From positions 15,586,474-15,650,473 of the forward strand of contig OY970833.1 in the NCBI GenBank assembly GCA_963853835.1: a stretch of DNA of 64,000 bases, written 5' to 3'. Below the pieces are notes generated by a model. It saw only the letters and a list, made by a program, of their open reading frames with translations, had not been told where the DNA came from and ran no database searches. The DNA is from Calendula officinalis (taxonomy: Eukaryota; Streptophyta; Magnoliopsida; Asterales; Asteraceae). Below, one piece after another: positions 12,950-23,399 of this stretch; position 1 is the first letter of the stretch, and every line of letters begins with the position of its first letter. The position numbers and the translations under genes were made by a program.

Positions 12950-14176
12950 TTAAGGAGATTCCGTCCTCGGAATCTCATCATAGTTTATGAAGTTCGGGTA
13001 TCTCTTCCGAATCTCATCCTTGACTTCCCAAGTCAAGTTCGGTCCAAGGGAATGCTTCCACTTGACCAACACCAACTCAATCTCCTTGTTCCTAAGTTTC
13101 TTGGTCTTTGACTCTAATTTGGCTTCGGGTTCCTCTATCAACTGGTTCGGGGCATCAACTCGCAATTCTTGTAATGGGATAATATTTTCAACTTCACCCA
13201 CGAACTTCTTCAAGTTACTTACATGGAATGTATCATGAACACCTTGAAGTTCGGGTGGGAGTTACAACTTAAATGCTTGTAACCCGACCCGTTTCAAAAT
13301 CTTAAACGGGCCAACATACCCTGGGCTCAATTTGCCATTCTTTCCAAACCTCATTACGCTTTTCCAAGGCGATACTTTCAACATTACCATGTCACCAACA
13401 TTCAAATCATAAGTTCTCTTTTTCAAACCCGAGTAGCTTCTTTGTCTATCTTGTGCGGCTTTCATATTGGCTTGAATTATTCCAATCTTTTCGTTTGTCA
13501 CTTTCACAATTTTGGGACCCGTGAGCTTTGTCTCTCCCGCCTCAAGCCAACATAATGGAGTTCTACATTTCCTCCCATACAAGGCCTCATAAGGTGGCAT
13601 ATCAATAGTCGAATGATAACTACTATTGTAAGAGAACTCGACTAATGGTAAATGTTCATCCCATTTACCTCCAAAATCCAATACACAAGGCCTTAACATA
13701 TCCTCAACCGTCTGGATAGTTCTTTCACTTTGACCATCAGTTTGCGGGTGGTAAGCCGTACTCAACCGCAATTTCCTTCCCAACGCTTCTTGCAACGATC
13801 TCCAAAATCTCGAGGTAAACCTCGCATCCCTATCGGACATAATCGATAACGGGACCCCATGAAGTCTTACCACTTCATCCACATATAACTTTGCCAATTT
13901 TTCGAGTGGCATGGTTTCCCGAATCACTAAGAATAATGCACTTTTGGTCAACCGGTCAACTATGACCCAAATGGCGGCGTGGTTCCTGCTCGTTCTTGGT
14001 AACCCAACAATGAAATCCATTGTTATATCCTCCCAATTTCCGGCCGGGACTTGTAACGATTGAGCTACCCCATAAGGCACTTGATACCCGGCTTTTACTT
14101 GTGCACACGTGGCACACTTAGAAATATTCTTGGGCACTCTTGCTTTCATCCCGGGCCAGCAAAAAATCTTCTTCAA
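12950..14176 (-). pseudogene. Gypsy E integrase and chromodomain-like tail (broken)
   Basis: Integrase core at 13262-14176: zinc-binding remnant CATCAQVKAGYQ, then DFIVGLPRT, SDRDARFTSRFW and HPQTDGQSERTIQ, which carry the D, D and E catalytic residues. A stop at 13262-13264 in the GPY/F-like region (VGPFKILKRVGLQAFKL) interrupts it. The same frame reopens at 12950-13213 with a tail whose VLVKWKHS and LTWEVKDEIRKRYP resemble the chromodomain of plant chromoviruses. Such domains can steer integration toward heterochromatin. The RNase H region upstream is in a different frame, so there is a frameshift near 14175. Confidence 0.88.
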
Positions 14177-15723
14177 ATCTTGGCATGTCTTTGTACTTCC
14201 CGGGTGGATCGAATACTTAGATCATGAGCATCATTCAAAAATTCCTTTCGGGCCCCACCGAACTTGGGGACCCAAATTCGACCACCAACGGTTTTCAACC
14301 CTTGATTATTTTCTACAAAATGTTGGTTTTTACCCAAACGTTCTTGCCTTAACTCTTCTTTCCCCATCACTTCCCGTTGGGCGTTTTTAATTTGCTCCAC
14401 GATACTCGAGACTATTTCAATCCGAGTCAACTTTCCTTTAATCGGCTTTTCATGAACTTTTCGGCTCAAAGCGTCGGCTACCACATTAGCCTTCCCCGCA
14501 TGGTATACTATTTCACAATCATAATCGTTTATCAACTCGATCCATCTTCTTTGTCTCATATTTAAATCCTTTTGGGTGAAAACATATTGAAGACTTTTGT
14601 GATCCGTGTACAACGTACACCTTGTACCATACAAATAATTTCGCCATAACTTCAAAGCAAACACTATCGCCGCCAACTCTAAATCGTGTGTGGTGTACCT
14701 CATTTCCGCATCCTTCAATTGTCTCGAGGCATAAGCTATCACTTTTCCTCGTTGCATCAAAACACAACCCAAACCTTTATTCGAGGTATCACTATAAACA
14801 ACAAAATCTTCCATGCCTTCGGGTAATGTGAGAATCGGGGCGTTACATAATCTTTCCTTCAACAATGCGAATGCCTTGTCTTGCTTTTCTCCCCACACGA
14901 ATTGGCTACTCTTTCGGGTCAACAATGTGAGTGGTGTCGCCACTCGGGAAAAATCTTGGATAAATCGGCGGTAATAACCGGCAAGCCCGAGAAAACTTCT
15001 CACTTCGGTTGGAGTTCGAGGAGGTTCCCACTTCATAACCGCCTCAATCTTTGAAAGGTCAACTTTGATTCCTTCTCATGACACGACATGACCAAGGAAT
15101 TGGACTTCCCGAATCCAAAATTCACACTTGGAAAACTTTGCATATAACTTCTCCCGTTGTAGTACTTCCAACGTTTGCCTTAGGTGACTTTCATGTTCTT
15201 CTTCGGTTTTTGAATAAATGAGAATGTCGTCAATGAATACGATGAGAAAATTGTCGAGAAATGGTATACAAACCCGATTCATGAGGTCCATAAAGATGGC
15301 CGGTGCATTAGTCAACCCAAATGGCATTACCAAAAACTCGTAATGCCCATAACGTGTACGGAACGCCGTCTTCTCGGTGTCTCCTTCCTTCACTCGAACT
15401 TGATGGTAACCCAATCTCAAATCGATCTTTGAGAAATAGTCGGCCCCTTGGAGTTGATCAAATAAGTCGTCGATTCTAGGCAACGAGTATCGGTTCTTAA
15501 TAGTCATCTTAGTCAACTCTCGGTAATCGATGCACATCCTCATCGAGTCGTCTTTCTTCTTGACGAATAATACGGGCGCACCCCATGGAGATGAACTAGG
15601 ACGAATGAATCCCTTATCGAGCAATTCTTGCAATTGTGACATCAATTCTTGCATTTCGGTGGGAGCTAAACGATATGGAGCACGAGCTATCGGTGTCGCT
15701 CCCGGGACTAAATCGATATGGAA
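14173..15723 (-). pseudogene. Gypsy E reverse transcriptase-RNase H (broken)
   Basis: RT at 15076-15723: the entrance FIRPSSSPWGAPVLFVKKKD, then YRELTKMTIKNRYSLPRIDD, the catalytic FIDDILIYSK block and the thumb-side LYAKFSKCEFW. A stop at 15076-15078 follows GHVVS, and the frame reopens at 15036 with KWEPPRTPTEVRSFLGLAGY and RNase H (YSDTSNKGLGCVL, then DLELAAIVFALKLWR, then YTDHKSL). RT and RNase H share one frame, so the stop is a point nonsense change rather than a domain boundary. A further stop at 15724-15726 separates RT from protease. Confidence 0.9.
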
Positions 15724-15726
15724 TTA

Positions 15727-17567
15727 TACTTGCCTCTCCGGTGGCAATCCCGGTAAATCGTCGGGAAATACCTCGGGAAAATCCTGAATCACCTTCACAT
15801 TTTCCACCATCTTCTTTTCCTTCCTTCCATCTAACACATATGCTAAAAATGACGAACACCCTTTGACTAAACATTTTCTTGCTTTAACCGCGGTCATGAG
15901 ACTCGGTAAGTGGTGTCGTCTCTCGCCATAAACATAAACTTTTTCATTATCGGGGGTCTTAATCGAGACTATCTTTTTCCCACATAAAATCTTTGCTTGG
16001 TTTTCACCCAACCAATCTGTTCCAATTATTAGATCAAACCCCGCAATTCCCATAAGCAATAAGTTTACCTTAAACTTCCTCCCATCTATTTCTAGCTCAC
16101 AATTTCGACACATATGTTGAACCATGGAGGTTTTACCATCCGCAATTTCAATATCATAAATCTCATCAAGGAGTTCCAATGGCACATTCAATTTCACAAC
16201 AAAATCATGGGACACAAACGAAAAAGTAGCACCCGAGTCAAATAAGATCCGGGCGGGAATAGAATTTACGAGTAGGGTACCTGAAACGACATCGTGGGCT
16301 TCCTTGGCTTCATCTCGGGTAAGTTGGAAGGCTCGTCCTTTGACCTTTATCGGCTCCGTTTTCTTTTGTGCGGTCGACACCATCGTCTCACTTCCCTTCT
16401 TCGGGCAAGTATTGCAATAGTGCCCTTTTTCATGGCACGAATAGCACTCAATTTCATCCAACGGTTTGGCCCGGCAATCCCTTGCCATATGCCCCGGTCT
16501 TCCACACTTAAAACAAGCTTTCACATCCGCCAAACACTCCCCCTTGTGGTCCTTGCCACACTTCTTACACGTGCCCACACTTGATTGCTTAGAGAAGGTC
16601 GGGGTGAACTTTCCCTTCTTCACCGAGCCCGAGCTCCCCTCAAACTTCCTCTTCTCAAACTTCTCAAACTTTGGCCTCTCATTGATCCTCCTATGGCCCA
16701 CCTCTGCCACGTTCCTCGCCGCACTAATAGCCTCATCTAGTGTGGCGGCCCTCTTCACTTCCAACTCATACTCCCACGGGAGCCCATTAGCATAACGAAC
16801 AATCTGGGACCTCTCATCCGGATACAACTTGATCATAAACGGGATCAATCCCGTGAATTTCTTAGTGTACTCATCGACACTCATACTATCCTTCTTCAAA
16901 TGAACAAACTCTTCTTGAAGTTTTTCCAAGTTCCTTTCGGGGCAAAACTTTGCCTTCAACCGCTTCACAAACTCCTCCTAGGTCATCTTGTACACCGCCC
17001 TCTTCCCCAACGTCTCATACATGGTGTCCCACCTTACGAGGGCTTCATCTCTCAACAACCGGGAAGCATAGATCACCATATCACCCTCCTTGAATTTACT
17101 AGCTTCAAGGACTTGTTCAGTTTCACGGATCCAACGGATCGTGACTTTCGGTTCGGAGCTACCATAGTAGTTATCGGGCTTAAAAGCCACAAAGTTATTA
17201 TAAATACAACCCTTCCTTTCCCTCGGTTCGGGTCACTTTCTTCTTCAGTTGAAGACTTTTCAGTTTGAGCAACACTACTTGACTTGCTTTTGGTGCGGGG
17301 TGGAGATTCCTCCCGCCTTTCACGATCCCTATGTTCATTGAGGATTCGATTCACAACATCATTCACGACATCCCTCATTTGGTTGAACATAGCTTGGAGA
17401 TGTTCCACAGTTGTCGGGGTGTGATTCCTCTCAACCCTGGAGTTCTCCCCTTCCGTTCGATTCTCCGGACCAAACACCGGATTGTTACCACGGTTTGAAT
17501 CTTGTTCTTGATCAAGTGGGCACCTTCCACTTCTAGATTGCACCATCTTACTATAATAAGACATCAA
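15727..17567 (-). pseudogene. Gypsy E gag and protease (broken)
   Basis: The 15724-16968 frame holds the gag C-terminal half with three Cys-rich zinc-knuckle-type motifs (CKKCGKDHKGEC, CFKCGRPGHMARDC, CYSCHEKGHYCNTC), followed by an aspartic protease with LFDSGATFSFVS and LIIGTDWL. A stop at 16978-16980, in what should be a W-E-E-F region, separates it from 16978-17190 in the same frame. The gag N-terminus (to 17567) is in another frame and carries the charged SPPRTKSKSSS region, so a frameshift lies near 17100-17190. Gag would form the particle shell and the protease would mature it; neither can be made intact here. Confidence 0.85.
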
Positions 17568-17768
17568 TCATTTAGAAGTCTACTTATCAATCAACGGTAA
17601 TATAGACCGTTCCAATTCCCAAACATGACCTATTCCTTCAAGGTCAACCCTATTGATCCTATACTTAAGGTCTCAACAGTCAATTCATAATCATCCTATG
17701 AACTTATGGTCCTACTAGTTCAGTCTAAGTCTAGGATGGTCCACTCAACCTAGTTCACTTAAACTATA

Positions 17769-17780
17769 GCTCTGATACCA
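17769..17780 (-). other. Primer binding site of Gypsy E
   Basis: The minus strand reads TGGTATCAGAGC, complementary to the 3' end of plant initiator methionine tRNA. It lies three bases inside the 5' LTR (17784-19436), which fixes the element's direction and the LTR boundary. Confidence 0.93.
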
Positions 17781-17783
17781 AGT

Positions 17784-19436
17784 TGTAACACCTCAATTTT
17801 CAAAACAGTATTTAAATAACAATTCATCCCAAAATAAGTAATAATGTATCGGTGTCAAATACCGACTTTACAAAAACTAAAAAGGTTTCATGTTTGAGAT
17901 TATCAGAGTTTACAAAAACAGTGTTACAAATTATATTTTAGCCATAGGACAAGAGCTCTAATCATCAACACCGAGCTAATCTCAACAAGGCCTCTCCTAA
18001 ACAGGCCTCCTAGATCTTCGATCCCGAACCTGAGTACATAGCAAAAACACAAACATAGTACGTGAGACAAAATTGCCTCGTGAGATACATGGGTTTTAGA
18101 CCCGATAAACAACTAGTCACATAATATGATTTATATTATAATAATATTATTAATTTCATTCGGGTCACTTCATTTCTTTTATCATTGGCCAATGTCAAGA
18201 TTAACGGAATGCCTCCAATCTATCAAGACCATCATATCCACGGTAACCAGAATGCCTCCAATCTAACGGGACTCATAGGTATTGGGTAATCGGAATGCCT
18301 CCAATCTACCACTAACCTTAAGGAACCATAATAATCGGAATGCCTCCAATCTATCATGGCCCTAGGGACAACATCGTCATCATTACTTGTCTTTTATCAT
18401 TATGAGCTTATAGCTCCATCATTTCTCAATCAATTATCATTTCATCATCACATAAGCAATTCATTATATATCACATAAATAACCAAATTACTTATAGACT
18501 CGATAAAACATTTAAACATAAAATATTTTCTAACTATGTACTCAGTTTTGAAAGTTCACATGTACTCACCTTAGTCAAGCTACTTCAAGATATGTCTCTT
18601 GATCAAGATTATCACTTCTCAAGACTTGAATGCCACAAGTACTTCCACCAAATGACCTAATACCAAAACCAATACAATGGTTTACATCAAACATCAATAC
18701 TAACTATATATTCCATGGCTAGCTAACTACTAGCATCATATTTTCCTAAATTACCAAACCCTAATTCCAAAAACCTTCATATTTTCATAGATCTATTTCA
18801 TATACATATTTTCCTTGTTAAAATACCATAGATCTAAGTTATACAACTTCCATTTCACCATTTATGAACAAGCCCAAAACTAGGGTTTGAGATTCAAGCT
18901 TTCCCTACTTGAATCCATAGCTAAAAACCCAAGAGAGATGAAGATTTACCTTTAATCTTCAACTAGGAGCAAGAATCACCGAGATTTAGTGAAGATTAAG
19001 CTCCAATCGCCACTCTATGCTCATAAATCGCCCACACCAACTGGTAGAAGAAAACTAGGGTTTTGGATGGCATTTAATGAGCCAAACCCGACTTTAATAC
19101 AACTGGTCGGGGAAGTTCGCGCCGTGAACAAGAGTTCACGCCGCGAACTCTGTGGGTCGTGAACTCCTCGCGATCGTGAATTGTCCGCGAACTCAAGCCT
19201 CCAAAATACCAACTCTCTGGTCGAAGTTCGCGATCGAGAACCCCATCCTCGCGCCACGAACTCCCCAGGCAGCCCAGGCTGCACTTTTTCTTCCATGTCT
19301 CGACCCGGTTTCGCCCATAACTTTGTCATACGGTGTCCAAACGACACGAAACCAATTCCTACGTGTTTTAAACGAATTATCCATATTTATCGTATTTTTG
19401 TATAATTTATTTATTTACAATTTTTGGGTCGTTACA
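17784..19436 (-). repeat. 5' LTR of Gypsy E
   Basis: 1,653 bp matching 11320-12937 with the same CGGAATGCCTCCAATCTA copies and the GTTCGCG/GTTCACG cluster. It keeps a stretch of about 39 bp around TACATGGGTTTTAGACCC (near 18086) that the other LTR has lost. In minus orientation it would carry the promoter and RNA start of the element. Confidence 0.92.
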
Positions 19437-19441
19437 AAATG

Positions 19442-20309
19442 ATTGCAAATGTGATGACCACATCCGGTATCCAATACCCAAGATTCACTAGAAGCAACGA
19501 GACAATCAATCATAAAGATACACGAATCACTGAAAAAATCTAGTGTCCAACAGTCCCACATCGGACGTGTGCTTGCAAATATCCTTTCTGCCACAAGTTG
19601 GGCAACAAAAATCAGCAAAGTCTCTTAACCAATCATCGAACTCATCCATCGGAACCTCAGGGAGTGGTTCTTCCTGTAGCCTTTGAACATCGCGTATGCA
19701 CAAGAGATTCTCGTGCAGTCCTGTGACAGTCAAGTCAAAACTCCCAACCAAACGTACTACCTTATCCTGATAGTATTGAGTGAGGGATCCAAGCAAGAAC
19801 AAAACTTATTCATGCTTGTTTGATATGCTAGTAACTTGGGTGAGACAATCTAGTAACCTTCTTATGTCATTAAGATGGTCACCTAGTGGTTTATCTTCTT
19901 GCATTTTCTTTGACAAGATTTCTTGCAAAATGATTTGCTTACTATCCTCTGTACTTTCCTTAAACGCCTCCTCAAGATACTGAAGAAACTCATAACATGG
20001 TTTCTTACGAAGATTATCGGTGATCTCTGATAATCATGTAAGAACTAGAATCAACATAACTTGTGATTCATCAGCCAGATACTGATAATACGCATCAAGC
20101 TCATCATCCTGGGCGTCTTGTCCTAGTTGTCCCTTGGGCACCTCATCAATGATGTAGAGTAAATCTTGTGCCTTTAGGAAGTTCCTAAAATGCACATTCC
20201 AAATCTTGTAATTTCGACTAGTAAGCTTCCATTTTCGAGTAATGAGCCTTCGCGATTCTATCGGTGAGTAAATGGAATTTCTGACAATACAGACATCTAT
20301 AAGAAACAC
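19442..20309 (-). pseudogene. Copia D gag and protease start (broken)
   Basis: This is the 5' coding part of element D on the far side of the nested Gypsy. Gag begins near 20309 (NYKIWNVHFRNFLKAQ, LLYIIDEVPKGQLG). It continues in another frame through 20030-19800 (LRKKPCYEFLQYLEEAF, KPLGDHLNDIRRLLDCL), is cut by a stop near 19805, and goes on at 19527-19802. The protease motif SWVLDTGCGHHICNHF lies at about 19442-19490 and stops where Gypsy E was inserted, just downstream of the catalytic DTG. A zinc-knuckle remnant may survive as CCPTCGRKDICKH, but its spacing is not canonical. Confidence 0.8.
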
Positions 20310-22126
20310 AACAAATGGTTAGTATGATTATATAAATAAATAACTTCTAATATTATTACCTTTTAAGAATAATAATTAGACTAGGATCCATATTTCACGC
20401 CCTCTAATGCAAGGTTTGGGCACTTCCCATTAGAGCCACGCTATTTCTAGTAGGTATAGCCATACCGATCGCCTCTTAGACTAGAAACGATTCCTAGATG
20501 TTCGGGATATCAAGTTGAACAACAAACTTGTACATGTTTTAATCCCTCTAGTGCATTTTGGGCCGGGACTCCCGATTATCACCAAAGTATATCGTACCAC
20601 CTAAGACAGTGCGATGCCTTGCGCCGGGACTCCAGATTATCACAAGGCCCTACGCACCCTAACACTCGCAATGATTTGAATCCACATCTAGGGTTCTTTC
20701 TCCTTATAATGTGAATATCGTTTAACAAGTGAGGTGTTCCATTAGGTGGGTTGCACTCTGATCTAAGATTTTCTAAAAAGTATTTTCCTTTGTTCGATAA
20801 ACGTTAGCAAGTTTTTGAAACTTTTGAAAAATTACTTGGTTTTTATAAACATGAACTTGTTTATAAATTCCACTTTTAATTTTACCTTTTAAAACTTGGT
20901 TTTATAAACTAACTGTTTATATCGCCATTATAATTTAAACTTGGTTTTATAAATGTACTTTTTATTAAAACCTTGGTTTTATAAACTAACTTGTTTATAA
21001 TTACCACCTTTTATTTTAAAAAATAATTTATAGAAATAAAATAGATACAATTATTTAAAATTACTATGTCATAATCCCAAAGACTTGGTTTTGTGTTTTT
21101 GTATATTTAATAAAATAAAAAATAATTTCCGAAAATTTATAAAAGTATTCGAAAAATTTAAACAAACACAATGTCATGACTTTTGGGTTATGTCATTCTA
21201 AATGAATAAATTAAAACTGATAATTATAAAATTACTCATAACAACTAATTTCAATTTCCCCCTTAATTTCAAAATTATCTTGATTTTAATAAAACTATTA
21301 AAATCATAAGGTTTTAATTTAAATGTTTATTTAGACTTTATTATTAATTACAAAGAAATAATAAAAATAATCTAGTCAAGATTTATATAAATCTATCCCT
21401 TTTTAATTTCATTCTTGATAGTTAGTCAAAAATCAAAAAAAGATTTATATAGATTGACTTATTAAATAAAAAATCTTACATAAAATCTTGTAGTTTTTAT
21501 TTCCCTTTTTAGGTCACATAAAATCTTGTGCCCCAAAAACAATATCTTGGTCACCAAAAAACACCACCCAACCAAAAACTTGGTGGGTTCGGTTTCGGCC
21601 GACCACTCGGTCGTCGAACCGAGTCCCAACCGAGTCTCGGTTGGTTTGGTTTCGACTACCGTTTTTTCGATTTAATTATTTCGTGTAATAATAATAACAA
21701 TAAACATAAACCTTTTTCCTTTTTATCTAAAAATCCTATTCGATCCAATAATCATTCAAGAACTTGAAGATTATATGCTTGGACTGAATTTTCTAGGGTT
21801 TTTCTACTAAACAAAATGAATCCTAATCTCTTTTATCTTGAAACCTAATTAATCCAATTATTCAAGAACTTGAACAATTTTCTTGGATCAGATTTACTAG
21901 GTTTCTTTCTAAGATAAAAGAAACTTTATATTAATATATATATATGTATATAAAAATTCGTAAAATACAAGGAGGGAAAAAGAAACCTAATTTCTTTTTA
22001 TCCAGAATCCTAGTCAACCCAATGCTCATTCAAAACTTGAAGAACACATGCTTGGTTCGAAATTTCTAGGGTTCTTTTCTAGAAGAAAAAAAAAACTCAA
22101 CTGAATCCCACTGAGATTAGTAGAAG
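20310..22126 (-). other. 5' leader of Copia D, non-coding
   Basis: About 1.8 kb between the primer binding site and gag. It has no convincing coding frame. GCCGGGACTCC followed by GATTATCAC occurs twice about 60 bp apart (near 20563 and 20623). From about 20816 to 21010 an AT-rich stretch repeats AACTTGGTTTTATAAAC several times at irregular 40-70 bp spacing. The rest is low-complexity AT-rich DNA. I read it as the long untranslated and packaging region of the element. Confidence 0.65.
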
Positions 22127-22138
22127 GCTCTGATACCA
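22127..22138 (-). other. Primer binding site of Copia D
   Basis: The minus strand reads TGGTATCAGAGC, complementary to initiator methionine tRNA, one base inside the 5' LTR end (TGTAGG at 22140 on the plus strand). It confirms that the right-hand LTR is the 5' one. Confidence 0.93.
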
Positions 22139-22139
22139 C

Positions 22140-23399
22140 TGTAGGAAAACCTTGTAGGATTCACATGGCGGAACTTGAATCCCACATACTTGATCTGTAC
22201 TAAACAATGAGATCACTAGAAGGAGATGAATAAGAACATTACTTTTAGATTGCTAAAGAATGATCCACCTCTACTGCACCACCTGAACACGCTGCAAGAC
22301 CGCGTTGTACCAACAAAGCAACACACAAAAGCTTGTGTGTGTGTGTCGAACCTAGCACCACCGAAAAACCCCTTTGGGTTTTTCTCCCTTATGTCGGCCG
22401 AAAGAGGAGAGGGAGAGGGAGAGAGTGTTTAGGGTTTTCTTTTGTCCAAGTGATCAACCCCTAAGCCTTAACCTTAGTCCCTTATTTATAAGGGATTAAG
22501 TTACCATTAAGTCCTTGGAGTTTAATTATGCTTAATCTCTGTTAGGTCACACGAACCCCAATATTGTTAATAATATCAGTAAAGACAAGATCATATACGT
22601 CATACGATTAGTCTTATTAAGCACAAACGTAATAACATGTGTTCTTGGTAGCGGAATAACCAAGAACACTCCACAAAGTGTTACATTTAGAATTGGGTTA
22701 GCGGTGATCCACACAATTGATCAACCGGGATCCAAAAGGATACTAACTAGTGAAGTCTGAACCTCTATTTATAATGTATAGAGGTTTTACAATTAACTCT
22801 ATTCTATATGTAACTCCCAATTCTAATTAAGTGTATCCCATGTTCAATGGGATATATTGATTACATCCCATGATTAAAGGCTTTGACTAATAAAGTGAAT
22901 CATGGGAAATCATGCACTGATTACGGAGCTCGGTCCGTGAACTCGATATCACCTCATACTGACCAACTCAGTACGACCACATACCGACCACTCGGTATGA
23001 GACGAGTATCACTAAGATTATTTATATAAGTTAAACTTATATATTTCTTTGTTTATCAGATTCACAAAGTAATAGGTTTGACCAGGTTTTATACCCTAAC
23101 AATCTCATAATTAAACTTCCTATTAACACTTTAAACCCTTGGACTTTTACTAGTTAATTAATTGTCTATTAATGAACTGCCCGTTAAATATTTAACTTAA
23201 TATTTAACCTTCCTCTTAAATAATAATTAACTTATTATTATTTATTCTCTTCTTTTTAATTTACTTAACTAGTTAATTATTCCACACAACTTACTTTATT
23301 CGGTTGTCCATTATTGGGTGTGTAGTGGTGTGACCCTTTAGTGTCTTATAACATTGGACACGATGACACGTGTGCTTATCTGTGCACATAAATCCAACA
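22140..23399 (-). repeat. 5' LTR of Copia D, interrupted by a solo LTR
   Basis: The LTR occupies 22140-22539 and 23107-23399. With the insertion and its duplication removed it is about 693 bp. It begins TGTAGG and ends CCAACA on the plus strand. It differs from the 3' LTR by scattered substitutions and a 15-bp-scale indel, consistent with an old insertion. Confidence 0.9.
22540..23101 (-). mobile_element. Solo Copia LTR related to the SIRE-like elements
   Basis: A 562-bp insertion beginning TGTTAGGTCACAC and ending CCTAACA, flanked by the perfect 5-bp duplication ATCTC (22535-22539 and 23102-23106). The partner LTR at about 7160-7190 shows the empty site. It has no internal region, so it is a solo LTR left by LTR-LTR recombination. 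The first ten bases and an inner GCGGAATAAC block match the LTRs of elements B and C, which suggests a related SIRE-like family. By that match, orientation is minus like B and C. Confidence 0.88.

Larger units (their letters stand above)
11320..19436 (-). mobile_element. Ty3/Gypsy chromovirus-like retrotransposon E, nested in Copia D
   Basis: 8,117 bp in minus orientation. The plus-strand ends read TGTAACACC and GGTCGTTACA. It is flanked by a perfect 5-bp target duplication AAATG (11315-11319 and 19437-19441). LTRs are 11320-12937 and 17784-19436. The domain order gag, protease, RT, RNase H, integrase, chromodomain-like tail is the Gypsy/chromovirus order. The LTRs differ at about 10 of the first 330 aligned positions (about 3 percent) and the left one lacks a stretch of about 39 bp, so the insertion is younger than D but not recent. 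Several nonsense and frameshift changes show it is dead. The clade is probably Tekay-like or another chromovirus. Confidence 0.93.
6798..23399 (-). mobile_element. Copia retrotransposon D, old, carrying nested insertions
   Basis: A full-length Ty1/Copia element in minus orientation. Its 3' LTR is on the left (6798-7453) and its 5' LTR on the right (22140-23399). The ends read TGTAGG and CCAACA on the plus strand, that is TG..CA. The flanks 6793-6797 (CAAGA) and 23400-23404 (TAAGA) look like a 5-bp target duplication with one change, and the satellite continues in phase across it. The domain order on the minus strand is gag, protease, integrase, RT, RNase H, which is the Copia order. A Gypsy element (11320-19436) sits inside its protease region, and a solo LTR sits inside its 5' LTR. 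About 5 percent LTR divergence over the first hundred bases, an indel and many coding lesions make it the oldest complete element here. The lineage within Copia is uncertain; it looks Tork-like. Confidence 0.92.

Noticed and set aside
19527..19802. A separate zinc-finger gene (CCPTCGRKDICKH)
   Set aside because: It lies in the degenerate gag of Copia D and its Cys/His spacing is not canonical.
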